DNA from: Pedobacter quisquiliarum | GTDB taxonomy: Bacteria; Bacteroidota; Bacteroidia; Sphingobacteriales; Sphingobacteriaceae | Assembly: GCF_014642175.1 (NCBI RefSeq) | Contig: NZ_BMIL01000005.1 | Span: 1 to 64,000 of the forward strand | Length of the DNA stretch: 64,000 nt | Reading direction: 5' to 3' | Shown here: positions 51,762 through 59,314 of the stretch, piece after piece | Layout of the letters: each line of letters opens with the position of its first letter | How positions within the stretch are numbered: position 1 is the first letter of the stretch | The notes under the pieces: generated by a model | The model's database searches: none | Told to the model about the DNA's origin: nothing | Seen by the model: only the letters and a program-made list of their open reading frames with translations | Program-made: the position numbers and the translations under genes

Positions 51762-54209
51762 TTAATTGATGCTCGCTTTTATGCCTAAAGCAATATTAAT
51801 CCCGGGAAGCGGCGCTAAATACTTAAGAAATGAATTCTGTGGACGTGCCTCGGTATTTAACAAATTGTGGCCTTCTGTGAAGTATTCCACTCTAAAACCC
51901 CTGATTGAACTTTCATAAGCAAGTCTTGCATTCAAAAGGGTATAGGCTGGCATCGGTGGTTCAGGGTTGATGTTTTTGCCTAAGTATCGTTGCTGAAGGT
52001 AGCGATCTAACCCGATGTTTAGTGCCAGGTTTTTAACTTGAATACCACCCGAAAATCCAAACCGGCTGGTGGGCATATTGGGCATATAATCACCCTCTGC
52101 CCAGTCTCTCATTCGATCATCTGAAACATTTATATTCTGTACCAAGTCAACATAAGATGCAATTTCAAGCTTCGCTTTAGATCCTAATGCACGATTATAG
52201 CCAATCTCTGCCTCCCATCCTGTGAGCTTTGTATCTGCCTGCCGCCACTCTTTAACTAAAAAGCCACCAGAGCGAGAGATACCAGTGTGTGCAAGGTACA
52301 TGTAGTTCTGGAACCTTCTCTGGTAATAGCTGAACTGCAGGTGGATTCCCTTCAAATTTATTCCCGTTGATAGCTCCCCGGTTTTGGCGGTTTCCTTTTT
52401 AAGCTTATCATCACCATTCTCTTCAAGCATGATGGCAAAGTGATTGTTCCCCGAATAAAGTTCATTTACGTCAGGTGCTCTTTCAGCATGTAAGTAAGCG
52501 GCTCGGATAAATGCAATGCTCTTCAGGTTAAGCTGCAATCCAGCGCTATATTGGTTAAGATGAAAATTCCTGTCACTCAGCTTTCCACCAGCAAGACCTC
52601 TACTGGGCGTATATCCTGGCGTTCGCCTGGCCCTTCGTTCAACAAGATCATGGCGATATCCAAGATCGAGGGCTACCGGCTTTAATGTAATTTGTTGCAG
52701 GGTAAAAAGGCCATACTCGTTACTGGAATTATCCGGTAAATAGCGCTGCTCACCACTGCCAATTAATTTCAAAGAAGCATAGTCCAGCCCACTTGTACCT
52801 TTCAAAAAGCTGCTTACTCGCTGATCTACTTCTAGCCTTGCAACTTGCCGGGTAGAAGTGAACATATTGGCCAGGTAATCACCGATGAGTTCACTATCAT
52901 CTGACCACTGCATTACATAATTCATCCTAATAGATTCTATGCTGCTTTTTGAAGCACGGTACTGAGATTCCAGTAGAATGCTATTTGATGCCGACCTGGT
53001 ATTTATTGGTAGATAGCCAGTACTTCCGCCTACTTCATGCGTATAGCCATCATCATGGGTATGGGTGTGCCCAGGAAGCTTTCGCAGTGCGAAGCCGGGA
53101 ATACCGTAGTATCCGTAAGACCTTTTATATCCCAAACCGGCAGAAAAGCTGTCGCCAATATAGCTTGTGCCAAGATTTAAGGCATAACTATTTGAATGGC
53201 TATTAGGCATTATTCCCCTAACTACCGGTGCGTAATCGTGTATACCTTTGACAATTTTTGTAGAAAGGGGAGTACCAGCGGGCTGCCCGGGAATGTATAG
53301 CAAATTTCCAGGATTAGGTACAACCACGCCTCCAATAACCGAGTTTTCTTGAAAGGTATAGATGTCCGCTTCGCTCAACGCCCACTCCGGATTATTCAAG
53401 TTTTCAATAACAAACTGGCTTAGATACGGGTAAAGGGTCAAATTTCTTATGGTCTGTGTCTCCACGTTTACCTGAGCCATTGTTTGGGTAAGCGGATCTA
53501 TGCCAGGATCAAAGGCAATGGGCGCTTTTGTATTTCCTGGAATTCTAAGGTCTTTGTTAAAGCGATTCATCGCCCCAAAGTGCCATACCCAGTGTTTACC
53601 AGTATTACCATTAAGATCTACAGCTTGCCTGAAACCACTATTGGTTCCCCCGGCTGCAGTTACAAAGCCATCAAGAGCTCTGGATGTTTTCCTTTTAGGA
53701 ACAGTATTGTCTTTGATATTCACTGCACCCCCAATCGCTCTACCACCAAAAAGAATGCTCGCATCACTTTTGTGAATATCAATCCCTAAAGTGTTGTCCA
53801 TGTCAACGATCAGATTCAAGTTAGGGCTTACTCCGGCTAAATCACTAATTGATAATCCGTTGCTGAGAACTTTAACCCGGTTACCACTAAGGCTTCTAAT
53901 TACAGGAGTACCAGAATTGGGTCCAAAGTAACTGTTTTGTACGCCAGGAACATGACTTAAGGTTTCTCCTAGAGTACCAGCTTGTACAACCTGAAGTTGC
54001 TTTCGTGAGATCGTGTGCTTGCCGGATCCACTGGGCGCATTGCTTCCCTGAATATTTACTTCCTGCAAGTCTACTGTTTTTAGACTATCCCTGTATTGCG
54101 ATTCCTGTGCATATACGCTTAAACTAGATAACAAGATTACAATCAGAAAAAGCTTGCCTGCGTAATTTTCAATAGATCTTTTAAAATGGAATGTTTGCAC
54201 CTGATACAT
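51762..54209 (-). CDS. TonB-dependent receptor, ZnuD-like, probable zinc uptake
   Basis: An 815-residue outer-membrane receptor without a CarboxypepD domain. The signal peptide ends near SVYAQ. The plug has LGETLSHVPGVQNSYFGP, RSLSGNRVKVLSNG, SISDLAGVSPN and SDASILFGGRAIGGAVNI, matching the group that includes ZnuD (and other RLxG-R-x-VLxNG receptors). The extracellular loop near residues 378-392, LPGHTHTHDDGYTHE, is rich in His and Asp, a feature of zinc receptors. It is divergent from a lipoprotein gene; its promoter overlaps a palindrome also found at the merC-like gene. Zinc is inferred; copper or another metal is possible. Confidence 0.82.
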   Translation of the reverse strand: MYQVQTFHFKRSIENYAGKLFLIVILLSSLSVYAQESQYRDSLKTVDLQEVNIQGSNAPSGSGKHTISRKQLQVVQAGTLGETLSHVPGVQNSYFGPNSGTPVIRSLSGNRVKVLSNGLSISDLAGVSPNLNLIVDMDNTLGIDIHKSDASILFGGRAIGGAVNIKDNTVPKRKTSRALDGFVTAAGGTNSGFRQAVDLNGNTGKHWVWHFGAMNRFNKDLRIPGNTKAPIAFDPGIDPLTQTMAQVNVETQTIRNLTLYPYLSQFVIENLNNPEWALSEADIYTFQENSVIGGVVVPNPGNLLYIPGQPAGTPLSTKIVKGIHDYAPVVRGIMPNSHSNSYALNLGTSYIGDSFSAGLGYKRSYGYYGIPGFALRKLPGHTHTHDDGYTHEVGGSTGYLPINTRSASNSILLESQYRASKSSIESIRMNYVMQWSDDSELIGDYLANMFTSTRQVARLEVDQRVSSFLKGTSGLDYASLKLIGSGEQRYLPDNSSNEYGLFTLQQITLKPVALDLGYRHDLVERRARRTPGYTPSRGLAGGKLSDRNFHLNQYSAGLQLNLKSIAFIRAAYLHAERAPDVNELYSGNNHFAIMLEENGDDKLKKETAKTGELSTGINLKGIHLQFSYYQRRFQNYMYLAHTGISRSGGFLVKEWRQADTKLTGWEAEIGYNRALGSKAKLEIASYVDLVQNINVSDDRMRDWAEGDYMPNMPTSRFGFSGGIQVKNLALNIGLDRYLQQRYLGKNINPEPPMPAYTLLNARLAYESSIRGFRVEYFTEGHNLLNTEARPQNSFLKYLAPLPGINIALGIKASIN

Positions 54210-54224
54210 TTATTTAAAGGCAGG

Positions 54225-54255
54225 CAAATATAGCACTCAAGTATTATTGTGCAAC
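54225..54255 (-). promoter_or_regulatory. Promoter of the ZnuD-like receptor
   Basis: On the minus strand TATATTTG (54232-54225) matches the -7 consensus exactly. The -33 position, 19 bp upstream, reads GTTG (54255-54252), three of four bases of TTTG, and lies inside the palindromic operator, so a bound repressor would exclude RNA polymerase. Confidence 0.55.
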
Positions 54256-54264
54256 ATTGTTGCA
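54250..54264. promoter_or_regulatory. Palindromic operator, Zur-type candidate
   Basis: TGCAACATTGTTGCA is a perfect 15-bp palindrome around a central T. A second perfect palindrome, TTGTTGCAACAA (54257-54268), overlaps its right side. The same core recurs at 57224-57236. A Fur-family repressor gene lies 1.3 kb away. Confidence 0.6.
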
Positions 54265-54365
54265 ACAAATTAGATGGCTTAATCTTAATGGGTGTTGATT
54301 CTCAGATATTTAAAAATAAGCTTTCACTTTAAATGCTGTAAGACTGCCTTTGCAAACGCAACTAT

Positions 54366-54397
54366 ATTGCATATACGGTATGTAAAATATACTTTTG
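54366..54397 (+). promoter_or_regulatory. Promoter of the lipoprotein gene at 54413
   Basis: TACTTTTG (54390-54397) is a full match to the -7 consensus. ATTG at 54366-54369, 20 bp upstream, is a weak -33 element. Transcription would start very close to the ATG at 54413. The promoter is about 100 bp from the Zur-type palindrome, so control by it is uncertain. Confidence 0.4.
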
Positions 54398-54412
54398 ACA
54401 AAAATCTTATTT

Positions 54413-55510
54413 ATGCAACTTTTTACAAAAACCACAAAACTATTGATGGTGCTGGGCATGGTCCTTTCCATTTCGGCCTGCAAGAAAAATGAAGACATTC
54501 CTTTGAATCAGGTCCCCATAGACCTTCCAGGAAGCCTTTCACTAGTGTACGGTGACCAGCAGGAGATCCTGCTCCCCGAAAACATTAGAAACGCCTCAGA
54601 TTTACAAATTCGCTTTGATTTCAATGCAACTGAAAACGTGCAGATTAACAGTTCAACCAGGCTACATGATAAACTTACCGAGGCGGTTACGATAGAAAAG
54701 AATACAGGTAAAATACATGTGAATAGTACATTGTTATACCCAAATGGTGCAGTGTCGGCCAGCAGCGGAAGCAAAATTCCTCAAAGCTATAAGATCACGG
54801 TGGTAGCAAGTTCTGCTGAAAAGGCCTTTGAAGGAAGGCAATCAATTGAAATTGAAGTCACTCCTGCAAAGCTGAATATCAAAGGTCTGGATAATGAGGC
54901 TGCAATTCCTTTCACCTATGTGTTGTACGGTAATCCCGCCAACTTTGAGCTTGAAGCGCCAGGAATACTGCTGGAAGGAACCACATGGAGGATCGAGAAT
55001 AGCACTTCCCTTGGTGCTGAAGTCACCTTAAAATCAAACCAGCTACAGTTCTCAGCAAGTGCAGGTGATCCAAACAAGAAAGCCGAAAAGGCATATGATG
55101 TGGTTCCAAGTCTTCAAAAAGATGGCTTTAGCGTTGCCTTAAGATCTTTCCGGGTTATTTTCATGCCTCAGATCAAATTCTTCTACGGGCAGTATTACGC
55201 TGATTTGGATCTTACTATCCTTTTAAACCAGTTGCACATCGCACTGTCAAACGGTTACAAATCCACTCCACCAACACTCTACCCACAGGATTATAAGTCC
55301 ACTTTTGAGATTGTCTCGATAGAAAAAGATAATAAAGCCTTTGAGAATATTGATGACATCTTTACCATAGATTCAAAAACAGGATCGGTGTCGGTGAAGA
55401 AAAATTCTGTACTTACTGAAGGCGCTTATAAAGTCACGGTGAAAGCCTTAACAACAACAGGATTGGGTTTCACAACAACCTTAACACTTAACATGTCTAA
55501 AGGAGAATAG
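54413..55510 (+). CDS. Lipoprotein of unknown function with Ig/cadherin-like repeats
   Basis: A 365-residue lipoprotein, lipobox C23 (SISAC), start chosen at MQLFTKTTK because the signal begins there. The rest is beta-rich. Segments such as VTIEKNTGKIHVNSTLLYP and FTIDSKTGSVSVKKNSVLTEGAYKVTVKA (read in part) look like cadherin-type repeats, present twice (about 90-140 and 320-365). I do not recognise a family. Divergent from the ZnuD-like receptor, it may be its surface partner in the way DUF lipoproteins accompany other receptors. Confidence 0.65.
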   Translation: MQLFTKTTKLLMVLGMVLSISACKKNEDIPLNQVPIDLPGSLSLVYGDQQEILLPENIRNASDLQIRFDFNATENVQINSSTRLHDKLTEAVTIEKNTGKIHVNSTLLYPNGAVSASSGSKIPQSYKITVVASSAEKAFEGRQSIEIEVTPAKLNIKGLDNEAAIPFTYVLYGNPANFELEAPGILLEGTTWRIENSTSLGAEVTLKSNQLQFSASAGDPNKKAEKAYDVVPSLQKDGFSVALRSFRVIFMPQIKFFYGQYYADLDLTILLNQLHIALSNGYKSTPPTLYPQDYKSTFEIVSIEKDNKAFENIDDIFTIDSKTGSVSVKKNSVLTEGAYKVTVKALTTTGLGFTTTLTLNMSKGE

Positions 55511-55545
55511 TCTTGATGAATTAAAATGTGCGTTTGTTCATTAAG

Positions 55546-55577
55546 TTAAAGGCCGGGCTATTATGTCCGGTCTTTAA
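55546..55577. terminator. Bidirectional terminator between lipoprotein and Fur-family genes
   Basis: TTAAAGGCCGG and CCGGTCTTTAA pair with one G-U, around a loop of about 10 bases, ending in ATTT on the plus strand and AAC on the minus. It lies between convergent genes and touches the stop of the Fur-family gene. Confidence 0.65.
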
Positions 55578-55993
55578 TTTGAGCTGCATACCTTACACAA
55601 GCCAGTTGCCACTATTGAAACATTTTCTGCTTTAAAGCCTGTTGGAATATCAACTGGGGGGTTAGTGGATTGTAAACAGTAAATTTTCCTGCAGTTTAAA
55701 CAGTTGAAATGAATATGCTGATCTTTATGATGTCCTGCACTGCAGCTGGAGCTGCAGCTTGCGTAGTTTGTTGTACCAAACTGATCTACAATACTGTGCA
55801 GTATCCCTTTTTCTTCAAAAGAACTTAGTATACGATAAAGTGTAACTCTATCCATTTCACCTTTGAGCCTCTTTTCCAATTCAGGTTGTGAAAGTGCAAA
55901 GTCCGCTTGAGAGAATTCCTCAAGTACCACATGTCGCTGGCGGGTACTTCTTAATCCATGCGTTTTAAGTATTTCTTCCGCAGATGCTCCCAT
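55574..55993 (-). CDS. Fur-family metal-responsive repressor, probable Zur
   Basis: A 139-residue repressor. The N-terminal winged helix (about 5-80) contains LRSTRQRHVVLEEF and MDRVTLYRILSSFEEKGI. The dimerisation part has the HKDQHIHFNCLNC region with the metal-binding histidines and a structural zinc site made of CLNC and CKVC near the end. Which metal it senses cannot be read directly, but its neighbours (ZnuD-like receptor, AztD-like protein, MerC protein, alkaline phosphatase) favour zinc. The 162 bp upstream show no clear copy of the palindrome, so autoregulation is not indicated. Confidence 0.85.
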   Translation of the reverse strand: MGASAEEILKTHGLRSTRQRHVVLEEFSQADFALSQPELEKRLKGEMDRVTLYRILSSFEEKGILHSIVDQFGTTNYASCSSSCSAGHHKDQHIHFNCLNCRKIYCLQSTNPPVDIPTGFKAENVSIVATGLCKVCSSN

Positions 55994-56155
55994 AATCTAT
56001 CTTATTTTTACAAAGATAACAATTAGCCATATGACAGGATCTTTGAAATGTCAATGTTGTAGGTTTACATAGCAGAAGTCTCTGCTATGTTCAAACGAAT
56101 GCTTCACTTCAACTAATGCGGGGATTAAAGTCCGAGCTTATATGGAATTCTGACT

Positions 56156-56290
56156 TTATCTACCAGACAACTTGCTATTAATGTACTGCCGGTAAATGTC
56201 TTTGGCTTCGGGCTTTTTATGTGTGCATCCAGGGTTAATCATGCTGATGGCCATCAGGAACACACCAATTACTAGTTTATGTCTTCTCAT
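56156..56290 (-). CDS. Small lipoprotein-like peptide, 44 residues
   Basis: ATG at 56290 opens 44 codons ending with TAA. It begins MRRHKLVIGVFLMAISMINPGC: basic n-region, hydrophobic core, Cys22, then a polar tail with THKKPEAKDIYRQYINS. The lipobox is atypical (NPGC). It is on the same strand as and 56 bp after the QCFxCG-type gene, so it may be the end of the merC-like operon. No known family. Confidence 0.5.
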   Translation of the reverse strand: MRRHKLVIGVFLMAISMINPGCTHKKPEAKDIYRQYINSKLSGR

Positions 56291-56346
56291 TATTTCTTCT
56301 ATAAATTTCTAACTCGTACTGCGTTTAGTGTTTAAGAACGGTATAC

Positions 56347-56817
56347 TTACTTTTGCAAAACAGCGTCCGATAATACAATCGGAGGATAATCCCGAATGTT
56401 TACTCTTTTCAACTTAAGCTTTCCTCGTACCCGGATAGGCTTATAAGTGAATTCTAGCCCTTCAGCCATCTCAACTAAAATCATGATTGGAACTCCATTT
56501 TTTCCGCAATAAAAACACTGGTTAATTGGTAGGGTGGATAGTAGAAAACGTGTTTGCTTCATTCCATCTCTAATCGGTATTAGATAACCTTGAAGTTCAA
56601 AATCGTGGTTTGCTTGTTTTTTAAGCTCATCTGAGAACACTGGATAAATTTCATTACCGCTCCCCTGCTTGAAATCAAGTGTTCCGATAATGGCCCAGGA
56701 TCTTGATTGTAATAAGTCCCCCGCTCGATGTTGAGCCCTACTTTGCTTGCTAACGAAAGATAATGCAAACAGCACAAGGCATGATAGGAATAGGTTTCCA
56801 CTACTTCTATTACTCAT
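56347..56817 (-). CDS. QCFxCG-motif secreted protein A (DUF3299-like)
   Basis: A 156-residue exported protein. The start was set at MSNRSSGN because the ATG overlaps the stop of the merC-like gene in an ATGA arrangement and a signal peptide ending near QSRAQ follows. The mature part reads FELQGYLIPIRDGMKQTRFLLSTLPINQCFYCGKNGVPIMI, then a beta strand region VRGKLKLK (read in part). It resembles DUF3299 by the order strand, PI-x-DG, FLL, QC-x-x-C. The two cysteines in QCFYCG could bind metal. It is a paralogue of the protein at 62960, which shares nearly the whole central block. Confidence 0.72.
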   Translation of the reverse strand: MSNRSSGNLFLSCLVLFALSFVSKQSRAQHRAGDLLQSRSWAIIGTLDFKQGSGNEIYPVFSDELKKQANHDFELQGYLIPIRDGMKQTRFLLSTLPINQCFYCGKNGVPIMILVEMAEGLEFTYKPIRVRGKLKLKRVNIRDYPPIVLSDAVLQK

Positions 56818-57209
56818 TTCTTGTTTTCGTGACTGTGGCCACAAACCTGGATGTACTTCCAATTAATAAAATGTGCAATGGCAATAGTGAAGCCGCCCAG
56901 GGGAATTAATATGGACTCCACTTCATGCCAGGCAAAATGACCAGTGGCGATCAATGAAAATCCAGATAGGAGCAAAACCATTGGTGACCACCTCTTATGC
57001 TTTGCATAAGAGCCTCCAATTGACCATGTGCCAATTAGCGCCGAAAAGAAGATCATGGTGATCTCCACCCAAGTGTTTGCTAAAAACTCCAGACCGATCA
57101 AAGGCAACGATGTGGCTACAATTGGCAAAACGGCACAATGGATGGCGCAAGCTATAGAGGCGCCCATCCCCAGCTGATCAAGCTGCCCCGATTTCAATAG
57201 TGATTTCAT
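56814..57209 (-). CDS. MerC-domain membrane protein
   Basis: A 131-residue inner-membrane protein with four hydrophobic segments (about 13-35, 42-60, 70-88, 95-115). The MerC motif GASIACAIHCAVLPIVATSLPLIG carries two cysteines and a His (C, HC) expected to bind metal. The C-terminus ends CGHSHENKK. The start was taken at MKSLLKSG (57209); Mets at 57221 and 57230 would place the palindrome inside the coding region. No merA or merT is nearby, so mercury transport is unlikely; a zinc or other metal role in this regulon is more likely. Confidence 0.8.
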   Translation of the reverse strand: MKSLLKSGQLDQLGMGASIACAIHCAVLPIVATSLPLIGLEFLANTWVEITMIFFSALIGTWSIGGSYAKHKRWSPMVLLLSGFSLIATGHFAWHEVESILIPLGGFTIAIAHFINWKYIQVCGHSHENKK

Positions 57210-57222
57210 GACGGTAAACATA

Positions 57223-57237
57223 CGCAACATTGTTGCA
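57223..57237. promoter_or_regulatory. Second Zur-type palindrome, before the merC-like gene
   Basis: CGCAACATTGTTGCA holds the perfect 13-bp core GCAACATTGTTGC, identical to the core at 54251-54263. It lies 14 bp before the chosen merC-like start. It could also affect the divergent small gene at 57324. Confidence 0.6.
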
Positions 57238-57306
57238 TTAAAGAAATGTCTTCAGATTCTTTACATTACTTTTTTATCAATGATATTGCGGGGCTAAATA
57301 GTTTTA

Positions 57307-57321
57307 TGCAACTTTGGTGCA
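57307..57321. promoter_or_regulatory. Degenerate Zur-type site before the His/Cys-rich small gene
   Basis: TGCAACTTTGGTGCA matches TGCAACATTGTTGCA at 13 of 15 positions. It lies just before a possible GTG start, close to a weak -7 element TAGTTTTA (57299-57306), where a repressor would sit over the transcription start. Confidence 0.4.
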
Positions 57322-57323
57322 TT

Positions 57324-57671
57324 GTGATACAAGACAAACATAATAAGTCAGCTCAGCTGTATAAGGCCACGTCAATGGTGCTTGTCATGCTGCTGCTTTT
57401 AGCGTTTGTTTTTCCGGCAATTCACTCCCATCACAATGATGCTCCGACAACACACAGCGAAAAACAGATCACAATTGCATCCAAAAAATGTCCGATTTGC
57501 TCGTTTCTGTCACATCAAGAGCATCATAAGTACTTAGTACCGACGGATCATCCTTCTATCCAACGCGTTTCAACTTACACCACCATTTTGACAGGCGTTT
57601 TTGCAGGTGTCTATAAGTTCACGCTTCAGGGATTTACCAACAAAGGCCCGCCTTTAGCCGCTATTGCTTGA
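57324..57671 (+). CDS. Small exported His/Cys-rich protein
   Basis: About 115 residues from a GTG; ATG at 57306 or 57375 is possible too. A basic n-region and the hydrophobic MVLVMLLLLAFVFPA are followed by HSHHND, then a KKCPICSFLSHQEHH block with a CPIC pair and several His, and a second hydrophobic segment near residues 88-102. These look like metal ligands. I know of similar small proteins in metal loci but not of a name. Divergent from the merC-like gene and flanked by two copies of the palindrome. Confidence 0.6.
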   Translation: MIQDKHNKSAQLYKATSMVLVMLLLLAFVFPAIHSHHNDAPTTHSEKQITIASKKCPICSFLSHQEHHKYLVPTDHPSIQRVSTYTTILTGVFAGVYKFTLQGFTNKGPPLAAIA

Positions 57672-57837
57672 TAATACATTTATCATTTCTGATGCCCAAA
57701 CAACGGTGGCTATTGCAATAGCTTGGATGTTGTTTGAATTTGCCATGTGCGATTTCTAGACATACATGCATGCTTTTAGGTTGTAAATCAATTTTTGATC
57801 GCTATTATAAAAGTGTAATTGGACTCTTACCGATAGG

Positions 57838-57919
57838 CTGAGGTCTGCTTAATCAGGATTGGCGCATCAGCCACTAACAACCCCGCCAGGGGTAATGCAC
57901 AATTATCTGTGCGCCTCAG
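57838..57919 (+). promoter_or_regulatory. Structured leader before the AztD-like gene
   Basis: Several helices can form: GGCTGA (57836-57841) with TCAGCC (57867-57872), GGCGCA (57861-57866) with TGCGCC (57910-57915), CCCC with GGGG (57881-57892), or CTGAGG (57838-57843) with CCTCAG (57914-57919). The last excludes the first two. It does not match a riboswitch class I can name. The whole gap 57672-57956 holds no gene. Confidence 0.35.
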
Positions 57920-57956
57920 TTTCCATTCTAATATACTTCCTACTTAAATCATAATC

Positions 57957-59201
57957 ATGAACTTCAAACCAAACTTTAAAAAATTAAGTCTGCTATTCAT
58001 TGTTGCAGCGACATTCTCAGCGTGTAAAAAAGATAAAGAAATCACAAGTCCCGAGCTAGGTGATGAAAGCACTAAGGAAAGTAAATATGTTCGCTTGCTG
58101 ATCAGTGACGAGCTAAGCACGCAGCTTAGTCTTATTGATCCATTCTCAGCAAAGGTCGAGCAGTTTAATGCTAAGTTTCCAATGGCCAATCTTTATGGTA
58201 CCGCCTCGGGCCGATATGCGGCTGTTTTATATCAAAGTCAAAATCTTGTCGACGTATTTGACAGTGGTCTTGCCTCCCATGTTGACCATGTAGATGTTAT
58301 TAATGAGGCCAAATGGGGCAGCATTTCAGCTGAGGGGATCAAACCTACGCACTTTAAAAGTAAGGGAACTGAATCCATCATTTTCAACGATGGTGATGGC
58401 ACACTAAGCGTTGCCAGTGACCAGGATTTTAGCAAAGCTGGTGCAAAGTTTAGTGTTATAAACGCAGGTCTGCTTCCTCATCATGGCGCCATGGCCCAGT
58501 TTGATAATGGTACCTATGCGGTGACTGTGGCAGCTACTGCGGGAGCCTCTCCAAACCGGGTTCAAGTCATCGACAAGACTGGAAAACTAATACATGCATC
58601 AAATCTTGAGATCGGCGCCATCCATGGCAACGCTACAGACGGACGAGTTGCAGTATTCGGTGGCTATACAGATGCAGCTGCAGCAGCTGGAGGGGTGCTT
58701 GTGGTAAACGCCACCGGTGAGCAGCGACTTGTCCCCAATCCCGAAGGGTTTGGAGCTTTCCGTTTAGCTAACATTTACTATGCGAAAGCGGCAAACAAGT
58801 TCATTGGATTTGTAGCAACAAAAGGGGCTTACATGATTGATGTTGCGGCAAATAAAGTATCTCCAATTTACGCTGGGAACGATGCTTTCCAATGCAAGGT
58901 TGACTACGCTGGCAAAAATCTTTTGGTGCTGACCTTAGATGGTAAGCTTCGAATTTATGATCTCTCAACAGGAGCGCTTAAAAAAGAAGGTGGCGTGATT
59001 GGTGCAGTTCAAACAACTGACACCTATAAACCGGTACTGGAATCCACTTCATCATATGCCTACATCGCTGTTCCAGCCTTAGGTGAAGTACATCAGATTG
59101 ACCTTCAAAACTTTAGTACAGTGGTAAAACATAAGGTTACATCCAGACCAATAAGGCTTACCTTATTTGGTTTTGAAAGTAGCGCAGGTCACAACGATTA
59201 A
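57957..59201 (+). CDS. AztD-like zinc-binding beta-propeller lipoprotein
   Basis: A 414-residue lipoprotein, lipobox C23 (TFSAC). The sequence is a propeller whose motifs match AztD, the periplasmic zinc metallochaperone: VDVFDSGLASHVDHVDV, KPTHFKSKG, IIFNDGDGTLSV, GLLPHHGAMAQF, and GAIHGNATDGRVAVFGG (read in part). The clustered HVDH, PTH, PHHG and IHG histidines are the expected zinc ligands. AztD works with the AztABC importer in Paracoccus; no aztABC is present here, so it may pass zinc to another carrier. It ends at a terminator before the phosphatase gene. Confidence 0.78.
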   Translation: MNFKPNFKKLSLLFIVAATFSACKKDKEITSPELGDESTKESKYVRLLISDELSTQLSLIDPFSAKVEQFNAKFPMANLYGTASGRYAAVLYQSQNLVDVFDSGLASHVDHVDVINEAKWGSISAEGIKPTHFKSKGTESIIFNDGDGTLSVASDQDFSKAGAKFSVINAGLLPHHGAMAQFDNGTYAVTVAATAGASPNRVQVIDKTGKLIHASNLEIGAIHGNATDGRVAVFGGYTDAAAAAGGVLVVNATGEQRLVPNPEGFGAFRLANIYYAKAANKFIGFVATKGAYMIDVAANKVSPIYAGNDAFQCKVDYAGKNLLVLTLDGKLRIYDLSTGALKKEGGVIGAVQTTDTYKPVLESTSSYAYIAVPALGEVHQIDLQNFSTVVKHKVTSRPIRLTLFGFESSAGHND

Positions 59202-59206
59202 TTGTT

Positions 59207-59234
59207 AAACGGCACCGATAGATCGGTGCCGTTT
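59207..59234 (+). terminator. Terminator after the AztD-like gene
   Basis: AAACGGCACCGAT and ATCGGTGCCGTTT pair perfectly over 13 bp with a tiny loop. It is followed by GATCTAAATGG rather than a long T-run. It starts six bases after the stop codon. Confidence 0.75.
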
Positions 59235-59314
59235 GATCTAAATGGAATCAACTACCTGCTTTTAAAGTAGGTAACAAGAAATGAAAACCTCAACAGGAAC
59301 TTTCCCCTAATACA

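Noticed and set aside
56814..57209. Mercury resistance by the MerC-domain protein
   Set aside because: There is no merR, merT, merP or merA; context and the shared palindrome point to another metal.
57838..57919. TPP or cobalamin riboswitch
   Set aside because: A few bases recall the TPP motif (CTGAG, ATCAGG), but the order and spacing of conserved elements do not fit, and the gene is not a vitamin gene.
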